Below are positions 37,364-45,679 of a stretch of 63,411 nucleotides of DNA, in pieces. How positions within the stretch are numbered: the stretch's first letter is position 1; each line of letters starts with the position of its first letter. The position numbers and the translations under genes were made by a program. Source of the stretch: Methanobacterium sp. UBA410 (GTDB lineage Archaea; Methanobacteriota; Methanobacteria; Methanobacteriales; Methanobacteriaceae); assembly GCA_002498385.1 (NCBI GenBank), contig DAHH01000005.1, forward strand, positions 50,028 through 113,438, written 5' to 3'. The notes beneath the pieces were generated by a model. The model searched no databases. It saw only the letters and a program-made list of their open reading frames with translations, and had not been told where the DNA came from.

Positions 37364-37725
37364 AACATCCACAATAACCATTTTTTTTAATTTCCATTTT
37401 TGATAGGTTTATGAGCATCATGCTTTTTTTTTAGCTTTCTTGCAGTGACTGTTTTCTTTGTGAGGGCCTTTTTGTAAAAAAATCCCAATGGATCAACCTG
37501 GTGATCCATGTAAATTCTTTTAAATATGAACAACCATATAGAAAAATTAAGTTGAATTTTAGAATTTCATGATAAAATTAGTTTAAGAATTAATTTATAA
37601 TTTAAAATGTTCAGATATCAGTTATCTAAAGTAGATATCAGTTATCTGAAAAAATAATTAGATTACAATTAATAAAAGGTTATAGCTAGGTTATAATTAA
37701 TAAATTTCAGTTAAATAAAAAGTGG
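37364..37725. other. Intergenic stretch with a 20-bp direct repeat
   Basis: No gene. AGATATCAGTTATCT occurs at 37613-37627 and 37633-37647 (period 20); each copy is itself an imperfect palindrome (AGATA/TATCT), so the pair looks like an operator ahead of the lipoprotein gene. A shorter repeat, GGTTATA-GCTA / GGTTATAATTA, follows near 37678-37698. Confidence 0.6.
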
Positions 37726-38223
37726 ATGGATATGAGAAACAAAATTTTGATTCTGTTTATTATGATCCTTGTTGTGGCTTTGAGTGGATGTATATACAGC
37801 GATGCAAGTGGTATTAACGGACTTGCACCCTCAATAAACTCCCATCTGAAAACTGGTGATATCATGTACAATCAATCAGCTACTGATGTAAATCAATTCA
37901 AGTACACACAGGCAATTGCAGAATGTGATAATGCAACATCAGAGTTTAATTCAGCTAAATCATCTGCCAACACTGGTTTGAGTTATGCAAAAAGTTCTAA
38001 CGACAACGTGTATGTGAATTACATGCAGTACGTTGTTTCAGAGTTGGATGCAAAGCTAAATGCAACGACAGAACTTGAAACAGCAATTTCATATCTACAG
38101 AAAAATGACAGTGTAAACGCAAACAACCATATAACCCTTGCAAATGGTTATATGGACAAAGCAACAGAATATAAGACTGAAAGAGATAATATAGTACTGC
38201 AAAATCCTTCTAAATTCAAATGA
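37726..38223 (+). CDS. Lipoprotein, function unknown
   Basis: A 165-residue secreted protein. A hydrophobic segment (ILILFIMILVVAL) followed by SGC near residues 20-22 is a lipobox, so the Cys should be lipid-anchored outside the membrane. The mature part is helical, rich in Asn, Ser and Ala, with repeated AI..CDNA and TTELETAISYL segments like those of small archaeal helical-bundle proteins. No enzymatic motif is seen. Met3 is an alternative start. The DHH gene begins 21 bases later. Confidence 0.7.
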   Translation: MDMRNKILILFIMILVVALSGCIYSDASGINGLAPSINSHLKTGDIMYNQSATDVNQFKYTQAIAECDNATSEFNSAKSSANTGLSYAKSSNDNVYVNYMQYVVSELDAKLNATTELETAISYLQKNDSVNANNHITLANGYMDKATEYKTERDNIVLQNPSKFK

Positions 38224-38244
38224 TTGCAGTTACGAGGTTTATAA

Positions 38245-40422
38245 ATGATAAAAAGATGTTTAGAATGTAAAGGTAATGGATACAAGGTAACAGGCTACAG
38301 GACGTGTAAGGCCTGCAATGGAACTGGCGTTAAAAGCCAGGTTGACCTTAAAAACCACTTCAAAGGAGTATCAGATAAAGCTGTGAAACACTTCCAGCTT
38401 GATGAGGAAGAAGAAGTCCCATGTGATGTTTGTAAAGGTAAAGGAGAAATAGAAATCCATGAAACCTGCCCAAAATGCAACGGCAAAGGTGAAGTGAACG
38501 TGTGCCGCAAGTGCGGTAAACCAGTAAAGTCCGGTGACTTCTGCGATAAATGCAAAACAAAAACCCCTGTTTATGTCCTCCATCAATCATGTGATATAGA
38601 CGACCTTGAGGTTGGATCTGATTACAAGGGAAAAATAACGCGGGTTGAAAACTATGGGATCTTCGTGAGCCTCAGCAAAAAGGTTTTCGGACTTTTAAGG
38701 ATGAGATCACCCCGCTACAGGGTTGGTGATGAACTCTTTGTCCATGTAATTGAGATAAAAAGGGGTAAAGGTGAGGTGAACCTTTCAAAGTCCAACATTA
38801 AAGGTAAGTACGAGCTTGTAAACCTTAAAAAGAACATACCCCGGGTTAAAATAGGGGATATAACCAAAAAAACCATGGGGAAAACCGTTAAAATTGTTGG
38901 AGAAGTTGTTCAGATACAGCAGACATCCGGTCCAACCATATTCACGGTCTCAGATGAAACATCAACAACCTGGGCAGCAGCCTTTGAACAGCCAGGTGTA
39001 AGGGTTTACCCTGAAATAAACACAGGCGACATAGTTGAGATCCTTGGAGAGGTTTCCCTCCACAACGGTGAAATACAGATAGAATCAGAATCCATAGCAG
39101 CACTGGAAGGAGAAGAAGCAGCAGAAACAAGGAAACTTATAAACGATGCCATAGATGCAAAGGCAGAACCAGAAAACACCGAGCTTCTCATTGAAAGCGA
39201 AACTCTTGAAAAGCTCAGGCCAAAGATGAAGGAAGCTGCAAAGGCCATAAGAAGAGCCATACTCGACGGCAGATCCATCCTGGTGAGACACCATGCAGAC
39301 GCCGATGGAATATGTGCAGGAGTTGCCATTGAAAAGGCAGTTGTACCCCTACTCAAGGAGACTAACAACGACAGCGACGCTGAATGGCACTTCTTCAAAC
39401 GATCACCCAGCAAGGCACCCTTCTACGAGATCGAGGATGTTGTGAAGGATCTCTCCTACTCACTTGAGGACATGGAGAGGCACGGCCAGAAACTACCGCT
39501 CCTGGTTCTGCTGGACAACGGATCCACAGAAGAGGACATACTTGCAATAATGCAGGTTAAGATCTACGACATAGAGGTTGTGGTTGTTGACCACCACTTC
39601 CCAGGCGAGGTAACAGATGGAAAGGTTGCAGTGGACGAGTACGTTGACACACACGTCAACCCGTACCTGGTTGGGGGAGACTCGCAGATAACAGCCGGAG
39701 CCCTTGCAGTTGAAATTGCAAAGATGATAAACCCCGAGGTCAAGGACAAGTTAATGCACCTTCCAGGTATAGCTGCAGTTGGAGACCATGCAAGGTCTGA
39801 TGAGGCAGAGAAGTACATAAAACTTGCAGAGGATAAAGGTTACAGTGAGGAAGACCTGGACAAGGTTGCAACGTGTATAGACTTTGAAGCCTTTTTCCTG
39901 AGGTTCATGAACGGAAGGGGACTTATAGACACCATTCTCGGCCTTGGAGATGAAAAGAGGCATGAAAAACTTGTTGAAGCTCTTTACAGGGAATCCCAGA
40001 AACGTGTTGAATGGCAGCTTAAGGCAGCCATGCCCAACCTCAAAACCAGAAAGCTTCCAAACGGACTGATCTTCAGCCTTCTGGACGTTGAAAAGTACGC
40101 CCACAAGTTCACATTTCCGGCTCCGGGTAAAACCTGTGGATTCGTGCACGACGAGGTGGTACAGAAGTACGGTGAGGACAAACCAATACTCACACTTGCA
40201 TACGGCCCAGACTTCTCAGTTATAAGGGCTACAGATGCTGTAAACGAGATGTACGGCTTCAACCTCAACAACATCGTGTCAAAACTTGCAGTGGAAATTC
40301 CTCAGGCCGGTATAGACGGTGGAGGACACGAATGTGCAGGTTCATTGAAATTCGTTGAGGGACTCTCAGGTGAAGTCTTAAGTTCCTTTGAAAGCGAGGT
40401 TGCAGAGCTTAAGGGTAAATAA
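38245..40422 (+). CDS. DHH-family phosphoesterase with DnaJ-type zinc fingers, S1 and OB domains
   Basis: A 725-residue predicted RecJ-like exonuclease. Residues 1-115 hold repeated zinc motifs (CLECKGNGY, CKACNGTG, CDVCKGKGE, CPKCNGKGE, then CRKCGKP and CDKC). An S1 domain follows (YKGKITRVENYGIFVSL, about 130-190), then an OB-fold (KTVKIVGEVVQIQ, about 210-290). The DHH catalytic domain has VRHHADADGICAG near 350 and VVVDHHFPGEV near 450; the DHHA1 end has GIDGGGHECAGS near 690. It probably degrades single-stranded RNA or DNA in repair or RNA turnover. This architecture is archaeal. Confidence 0.9.
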   Translation: MIKRCLECKGNGYKVTGYRTCKACNGTGVKSQVDLKNHFKGVSDKAVKHFQLDEEEEVPCDVCKGKGEIEIHETCPKCNGKGEVNVCRKCGKPVKSGDFCDKCKTKTPVYVLHQSCDIDDLEVGSDYKGKITRVENYGIFVSLSKKVFGLLRMRSPRYRVGDELFVHVIEIKRGKGEVNLSKSNIKGKYELVNLKKNIPRVKIGDITKKTMGKTVKIVGEVVQIQQTSGPTIFTVSDETSTTWAAAFEQPGVRVYPEINTGDIVEILGEVSLHNGEIQIESESIAALEGEEAAETRKLINDAIDAKAEPENTELLIESETLEKLRPKMKEAAKAIRRAILDGRSILVRHHADADGICAGVAIEKAVVPLLKETNNDSDAEWHFFKRSPSKAPFYEIEDVVKDLSYSLEDMERHGQKLPLLVLLDNGSTEEDILAIMQVKIYDIEVVVVDHHFPGEVTDGKVAVDEYVDTHVNPYLVGGDSQITAGALAVEIAKMINPEVKDKLMHLPGIAAVGDHARSDEAEKYIKLAEDKGYSEEDLDKVATCIDFEAFFLRFMNGRGLIDTILGLGDEKRHEKLVEALYRESQKRVEWQLKAAMPNLKTRKLPNGLIFSLLDVEKYAHKFTFPAPGKTCGFVHDEVVQKYGEDKPILTLAYGPDFSVIRATDAVNEMYGFNLNNIVSKLAVEIPQAGIDGGGHECAGSLKFVEGLSGEVLSSFESEVAELKGK

Positions 40423-40626
40423 AATAAGTTTTCTTCCCCAATTTTTATTTAAGGGAATTTTTTCATGCAAACTTAAAATCTCTTCTTGATTAATTATTGA
40501 CTTTAATCTTGAAATAAGATTGAAAACTATTTCTCTGATTTCTTTTTATTCAATTTGATCTTCCAATTTTTGGTAAAAGTATAAAAAAATTGCTATTTGT
40601 TTATATACAATGTATAATTTATTTAA

Positions 40627-40648
40627 AGCAAATTAATATTAATTTGCT
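40627..40648. repeat. Perfect 22-bp palindrome
   Basis: AGCAAATTAAT followed by its exact reverse complement ATTAATTTGCT, with no spacer. It lies between the convergent DHH and ICMT-like genes. Confidence 0.9.
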
Positions 40649-40759
40649 AAATTTTTAATACTCATTTAAGGTACTCATACCGTTTATATTTTACTACTGA
40701 AAAAAAATCATAAAGCCACTATAAGCCAAAACAGACTTTATTTATGCAATATTTAATGC

Positions 40760-40812
40760 ATTAATTTATTCTTGATTGGAATAATCAAGTATTGCAAGAT
40801 AAATAAATTAAT
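40760..40812. repeat. Long bulged inverted repeat
   Basis: ATTAATTTATT (40760-40770) pairs with AATAAATTAAT (40802-40812), and CTTGATT (40771-40777) pairs with AATCAAG (40783-40789), leaving a 5-base loop and a 12-base one-sided bulge. It lies in the convergent spacer 40423-40912, which holds no gene. It could act as a two-way terminator or form a cruciform. Confidence 0.7.
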
Positions 40813-40912
40813 TAAAAAGTTTGCAAAAATATTCACTGTAACATTGAATGCAGGCAACAAACTTTTACAATTTGGTAAGTATCCCTATTTAAAAAACTTG
40901 TTTTTAAGTGCA

Positions 40913-41734
40913 TTATAAAACATAAGGAATAAGTTTTTTAGTTTTTTTCATATACTCGACATATTCATTGCCTAATTTTGAAATTAAGGCATTTTCTTCT
41001 ACACGAATTCGGTATCCGTAAACCAAACTGAATATTAAAAGTGTTATAAGGACAGTTCCCCATGATTGTAACGCTAATCCGAGCCCTATCATGAACAGAA
41101 ATCCTCCGGTATATGATGGATGCCGTATCAATCGATAAGGACCATTATCCACTACTTTTTGATCCTTCTGGACACCTACTGTTGACGAGAAAAAACGCCC
41201 TAAAACAGCAATTGACCATTGTCTGACAATAACTCCCAGGATCATCAAAACTACGCCCAAATAAAAAACCCAATTAGGCAATAAAGCAATATTAAACGCT
41301 GCAAAAAAGAAAGCAACTACAATGGCAACAAAATTACCCACTATTATCAACAGGGCAGACCCTTTATCTTCCTCTTTTATCTTAGTCTCACCAAGGTGTG
41401 AAGGAGGAGTTATACTTACTCTCACAATTTTAATTAAATACACTAAAAAAAATATCAAAGAAACTATGCCTGGATAAAAAACCCAGTTAGGCGATAAAGT
41501 AATGTCATACCCTGTAAAAAAGAAAAAAGCCGCAAAGGAAACAAATATGATTACCCCTATCAAAATAGAAGATCCTACACCTCTCCTCTTCATTTTAGCT
41601 CCATGACTGCTTGAGCCAGGAAATACGCTTGCTTTCAAAATTTCACCTAAAAACCATGCAAAATACACTAAATAAAATATCAAAATTGCCATACCTGAGG
41701 AGAATGCTTGTATCATAAACTCACTTTCATGCAT
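40913..41734 (-). CDS. Isoprenylcysteine methyltransferase-like membrane protein with an internal repeat
   Basis: A 273-residue integral membrane protein. The C-terminal half matches the ICMT/PEMT methyltransferase family, with DNGPYRLIRHPSYTGGFLF near residue 195 and VEENALISKLGNEYVEYM near 248. The N-terminal half contains a duplicated unit: SILIGVIIFVSFAAFFFFTG ... SPNWVFYPGIVSLIFF and, about 75 residues on, ALLIIVGNFVAIVVAFFFAA ... LPNWVFYLGVVLMILG. The methyl acceptor is unknown; archaeal relatives may act on lipids. It is transcribed convergently with the DHH gene. Confidence 0.8.
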   Translation of the reverse strand: MHESEFMIQAFSSGMAILIFYLVYFAWFLGEILKASVFPGSSSHGAKMKRRGVGSSILIGVIIFVSFAAFFFFTGYDITLSPNWVFYPGIVSLIFFLVYLIKIVRVSITPPSHLGETKIKEEDKGSALLIIVGNFVAIVVAFFFAAFNIALLPNWVFYLGVVLMILGVIVRQWSIAVLGRFFSSTVGVQKDQKVVDNGPYRLIRHPSYTGGFLFMIGLGLALQSWGTVLITLLIFSLVYGYRIRVEENALISKLGNEYVEYMKKTKKLIPYVL

Positions 41735-41948
41735 TTACTAGTTCATTAATTAGATAAACCATTCATACGATTAATACCAACTACTTTCACATTATTAAAT
41801 AAATAATAGTATACCAGTTAATATATAGTTTTAATATTTGTGGTTTACAGCTGAACTAACAAATTAATTTTTACTTTTCAAACGCTCTTACTGAAATCAT
41901 TTACCCCACGAAAATAAGATGGTGTCATATACACTGGAGGTTTTAACG

Positions 41949-42324
41949 ATGAAGGTATATGAATCCAGAGTTAGGAAATGTAAAGATGTATCTATTATAA
42001 TAGATAAGAAGATGAGGGAACGTAGAATGGAATATGAAGTATATCATTCCATTGAGTGAAAGTAATCCCTTCGAGGTGACGAATTTGTTAAAATAGTAAA
42101 TAAAGCTGATTTTGAAAAACTAGGAGATGATAAAATCATTAAGAAACGAAAGAGACTTACTGCAGCAACAAGTTACAGAACTTCAATCTGTTGTGGATGT
42201 CCAGAAATCTTTGCTTGATAAAGTTAATTTTGAAAAACTAGAAACCAAAAAAGAAGAAAAAAATAAGCTTCAGAGAATTAATAGGATTGTAAGATGGCTT
42301 TTTCTAAACCATTGCTTTCTATAA
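41949..42324 (+). pseudogene. Coiled-coil protein, broken by stops and a frameshift
   Basis: An ATG at 41949 with GGAGG eight bases upstream opens MKVYESRVRKCKDVSIIIDK, stops at 42057, meets a second stop two codons later, then continues in the same frame as SLRGDEFVKIVNKADFEKL. A frame change near 42130 leads to a coiled coil (RDLLQQQVTELQSVVDVQKS, LLDKVNFEKLETKKEEK). The last codons overlap the end of an opposite-strand gene at 42278, so the C-terminus is also lost. I do not know the function. Confidence 0.6.
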
Positions 42325-42592
42325 ATAAACGTGTTTTTTCTCTTATTTTTGCAACCATATCAAACGCCTTTGCTTTTCCAAGGATAAATCCAGGAGTTTC
42401 TTCGGTTTTAGCCACTCGTAAAAACAGTTTTTTTAAAGAGAGTTCTGTTCTTATTAATGCACGTTCTTCTGCGTTTTCTTTAGATAAACCTTTTCCTGCA
42501 AAGAATTCACAATTTTTGTCATAAAGAGCTTGTATTTCAGGTACTGGTTTATTTGCTCTTTCTGCTAAATTTTTAATTTTTTCTATATCCAT
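42278..42592 (-). CDS. Truncated helical protein of an unknown family
   Basis: A 104-residue frame with AAGG nine bases before the ATG. It is charged and helical: NLAERANKPVPEIQALYDKN, ERALIRTELSLKKLFLRVAK, then GFILGKAKAFDMVAKIREK. It looks like the N-terminal part of a larger protein; the reading frame ends abruptly where it meets the coiled-coil pseudogene, 47 bases into the overlap. It may belong to a decayed mobile element together with the gene at 43045, but I cannot name the family. Confidence 0.5.
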   Translation of the reverse strand: MDIEKIKNLAERANKPVPEIQALYDKNCEFFAGKGLSKENAEERALIRTELSLKKLFLRVAKTEETPGFILGKAKAFDMVAKIREKTRLFIESNGLEKAILQSY

Positions 42593-43044
42593 TTATTTCG
42601 CCTTCTTTTTTAATCAAAATATTTCAGTTTTTATCTTTTTTTCTATAAATTTTAACGATTTATTCTCTCTTAAAAATCCTCAATCTGCATCCAACGTTCC
42701 TCCAATTTTAGAAAAAAGATCTGAAAACTCCTAGCTCCGACCCAGATTTCAGACAAAAAAAATGTGGGTCGTCCATTACACTCCTATACATTTTTAATTC
42801 AAATAAGTTGCAGTGGAGTGGATTACGCAATAGGGCGGGAATATTTGCCCTAAAACATGTATGGAGTTTTACCCCCTTTTTAAAGACGGGAACATAATTT
42901 AATATAATTTTTTTATATATGGGAGGGCTGTGGGAGATTATTGCAGCACCCTCTATATTTTGCACTTCCAAATCACGGTCGGGGAAAGTATCAATCCATC
43001 TTTTATTCTAGAAAAGAAGGAAATCTGGATGCATATTCGCATAT
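42593..43044. other. Intergenic stretch with a GC-richer hairpin
   Basis: No convincing gene. Around 42923-42954 GGGAGGGCTG can pair with CAG-CA-CCCTC, a stem with a small bulge, in DNA richer in G and C than its surroundings. It lies between two truncated genes and may be a remnant or structured RNA. Confidence 0.35.
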
Positions 43045-43539
43045 TTACTCCAAAGAGAATCCGTTTTTAAACGATTCACTAACATATCCCTTATTTTTCA
43101 TTTGACCTTCAAATTCTTCGTATATTTCTTGAATGGCCTTTCCGTCTTTGTTTGTAAGTGTTTCCACTTCATCTGGTTTGGGGTAAGCTACTCCCAATAC
43201 TTCTTTTTTAGCTTCAAAGTCAGATACGGGGTAATAAAGGTTAGCTCCATTATTATTTATCCTGTAAACGTACAGCAATTCCGCTTTAACAAGGTCATTT
43301 AAATAACTCCTTGCTGTATCGTCTTTTACATTCATTATTACGCCCATATCCTTGGCTGTTATAGGCTTTGCTATGTTTTTGTGTTCGCTGAAAGTTTTCC
43401 TGTCATCTTCATCGATGAACTGGCCATTGAATCTCATTTTATATTCATCATAGGTGTAAGGCCAATTATTGTCTTCTATATAGTGTTCTTCGATATTTTC
43501 GATATAAGATAAGATGTTTTCAGCTACAGGGGACAACAT
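43045..43539 (-). CDS. Winged-helix protein, probably N-terminally truncated
   Basis: A 164-residue frame. ITAKDMGVIMNVKDDTARSY, then LNDLVKAELLYVYRINNNG, reads as a winged helix near residues 60-100; the flanks are acidic. Above the first ATG the frame stays open, without any start codon, to 43641 and encodes plausible protein (YWNKDKKEWAIIVEPEDVIF), so the gene probably lost its 5' part. I suspect a replication-type protein of a plasmid or virus, but this is a guess. Confidence 0.5.
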   Translation of the reverse strand: MLSPVAENILSYIENIEEHYIEDNNWPYTYDEYKMRFNGQFIDEDDRKTFSEHKNIAKPITAKDMGVIMNVKDDTARSYLNDLVKAELLYVYRINNNGANLYYPVSDFEAKKEVLGVAYPKPDEVETLTNKDGKAIQEIYEEFEGQMKNKGYVSESFKNGFSLE

Positions 43540-43709
43540 ATAGCCAATAGCTTTTCTTAACTCCTTTAGGGTGAATATTACGTCTTCGGGTTCTACTATT
43601 ATTGCCCATTCTTTTTTATCTTTATTCCAATATAATTTTTTTTATATGAAAAAACAATTTTAAAAAGGAGAAAGAAATTTAAAAAGTAGCAATTGACACA
43701 TTTTTAAAC

Positions 43710-44756
43710 TTAAACGCGTTCATAAACTGTGTTACGTTCCACAGGTACACGTCCTATGGCCTCTGCTGTTTCCCTCATTTTTTCCCGGGGCATATATTCC
43801 CCGTAAGATGCTCCTGCGGCCACAGATATCTTGTCTTCCATCATGGTACCGCCGAGATCGTTGGCTCCACAGCAGAGAGCTATCTGTGATGCTCTGATAC
43901 CCATTTTCACCCAGGAAACCTGTATGTTGGGCATGTCCCTTCCAAGTATCACCCTTGAAATGGCGTGCACCTTCAGGTCCTCCATACCGCTTGCTCCAGC
44001 TGATTTCTGGCCCAGTTTATTGTTCAAGCCAAGGAAGGTCATGGGCACGAGCTCTGTGAACCCATGGGTTTCCCTCTGTATATCCCTCAGTATGAATAGG
44101 TGCTCTATACGGTCTTTCCAGCTTTCTATGCTTCCGTACATGATGGTTGAAGTGGTTGGAATGCCCAGTTGGTGGGCTTCCTTGATGATGTCCACCCACT
44201 CGTGAGTTGTAACCTTTTTGGGGCAGATCTTCTCCCTCACGGAGTCAACAAGGATCTCTGCAGACGCTCCTGTCATGGTGTCCATTCCAGCCTTTTTAAG
44301 GGCCTTCAAAGCCTCTTTGGTGGTTACTCCCGATAATTTTGCAGTCTGGTAGATCTCCACAGGTGACAGTGCGTGGAGGCCAATGTCATATTCAGATTTG
44401 ATGGCTTTAATAAGGTCGCAGTAATAATCCACAGTCATATAGGGCATTATACCACCGAATAAGCAGATTTCAGTGGCATTTAGTTCGTTTGCTTCCTCAA
44501 TACTTTTTAATATTTCTTCGGTTGTCATTTCGTAGCCCACGTGATCTCTGAATGAGCAGAACTTGCATCCGATCATGCAGTGGTCTGTGATGTCTATGGC
44601 TTTATTGGCAACGAAGGTCACATCATCTCCAACGATCTCCTGACGCAACCGGTTTGCAACATCAAACAATTCAAATGGATTTGCATCCACTAGTTTTAAA
44701 GCATCTTCCTTGGTGATCTCTCCATCAAGAGAGCGTTGGTAAACATCTTCCATCAT
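43710..44756 (-). CDS. cofH: CofH-type FO synthase subunit (radical SAM)
   Basis: Radical SAM enzyme that joins tyrosine and 5-amino-6-ribitylaminouracil on the way to FO, the chromophore of coenzyme F420. The 348 residues include the cluster motif DHCMIGCKFCSFRDH near residues 59-71, LFGGIMPYMTVDYY near 100, and the CofG/H-type C-terminus CCGANDLGGTMMEDKI. GGAGG precedes the start by 12-15 bases; a second in-frame ATG follows at codon 2. Methanogens often carry more than one CofH-like gene, so a related function cannot be excluded. Confidence 0.88.
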   Translation of the reverse strand: MMEDVYQRSLDGEITKEDALKLVDANPFELFDVANRLRQEIVGDDVTFVANKAIDITDHCMIGCKFCSFRDHVGYEMTTEEILKSIEEANELNATEICLFGGIMPYMTVDYYCDLIKAIKSEYDIGLHALSPVEIYQTAKLSGVTTKEALKALKKAGMDTMTGASAEILVDSVREKICPKKVTTHEWVDIIKEAHQLGIPTTSTIMYGSIESWKDRIEHLFILRDIQRETHGFTELVPMTFLGLNNKLGQKSAGASGMEDLKVHAISRVILGRDMPNIQVSWVKMGIRASQIALCCGANDLGGTMMEDKISVAAGASYGEYMPREKMRETAEAIGRVPVERNTVYERV

Positions 44757-45071
44757 TTAATAAAAGCCTCCTCTATGTTTAAGACTATTATTTTGAAGTT
44801 ATTATATTTTTTCCAGTTCTACAAATTCCAGGCTTTCAATACTCTTTCTCTTGTGAACCTTGAATTTTTTAATAATACACCTGATAATGCACTTTAAATC
44901 AACAAAAATACGTATTTTCATTTCTTGAATCTCATAAATAATGTAATTTTGATTTTCTTGAATTTTCTAAATTTTAATCCTCATTTAATCCTTTAAAAAA
45001 AAATTCAACTTCTTTCTTCAATCATTGTTTTTTAATCTATAAGATCATCTAATAAAAAAAAGATCCCAAAA
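44757..45071. other. Intergenic stretch without a gene
   Basis: AT-rich promoter region of cofH and 3' flank of the next gene. Nothing else is seen. Confidence 0.4.
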
Positions 45072-45512
45072 TTAGTAGCCCTCTAAAACCGATTGTATTT
45101 CTGTTTTCAGATCTGAATTTATATTTCTTATTGAACTTTTCTGTATTAGAAAGTCTTCTTTTGTTATATTCCTGGTTTTTAAATCCGTTTTAAACTCGGT
45201 TAACTCGGTTAACATCTCTGAGGTTGTGTAATTATTGTTCTGAATAGAGTTTAACTCTTTATCCATTTCCTTTTGTGATATGGCTCCACTTTTATATTTG
45301 TACTCTACATTTGACTTTTGGGAGGCATAAATTGAGTTGGGATAATTACTTAGAAAACTGTTCTGATGGACATGATCAGCGTCTTCATGTTCAACACTGT
45401 AAAGCAACGTCTCAGTGTTAGGAGATACTGCATAATTTAAGTGGAAAAATAGTGGTAATGCAATTGCTGCTGCACAGATCAAGAGAATCAAATCTTTATT
45501 GTTAAAACTCAT
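45072..45512 (-). CDS. Membrane-anchored extracellular protein, unknown
   Basis: A 146-residue protein with one N-terminal helix (LILLICAAAIALPLFFHL, about 8-25) and an outward, polar, helical remainder rich in Asn, Ser, Glu and Lys. A TELTEF segment comes from a 9-base tandem duplication (CGGTTAACT repeats at about 45195-45213). No family is recognised. Its ATG overlaps that of a small divergent frame at 45511. Confidence 0.5.
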   Translation of the reverse strand: MSFNNKDLILLICAAAIALPLFFHLNYAVSPNTETLLYSVEHEDADHVHQNSFLSNYPNSIYASQKSNVEYKYKSGAISQKEMDKELNSIQNNNYTTSEMLTELTEFKTDLKTRNITKEDFLIQKSSIRNINSDLKTEIQSVLEGY

Positions 45513-45639
45513 GAAATTCCCTTTGGTTCACATCATAGTTAAATATGATGGAGAAAGTGAAGCTGAAACATTGGATATGAATACACTCACTGTATATGAT
45601 GGAATAGAATATAGTGGCCCTGAATTTTTCTTTGATTAA
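45511..45639 (+). CDS. Small open frame, 42 residues, possibly a gene fragment
   Basis: Reads MKFPLVHIIVKYDGESEAET ... VYDGIEYSGPEFFFD. The composition is protein-like and acidic. There is no ribosome binding site and the start overlaps the start of the opposite-strand gene, so it is more likely the C-terminal stub of a lost gene than a functional one. Confidence 0.3.
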   Translation: MKFPLVHIIVKYDGESEAETLDMNTLTVYDGIEYSGPEFFFD

Positions 45640-45679
45640 TAAGATAAAATCTTTTATTTAGGATATTCAATGATTCAAA

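Noticed and set aside
42708..42971. 87-residue minus-strand frame
   Set aside because: No family resemblance, no ribosome binding site and mixed composition; better read as spacer with a hairpin.
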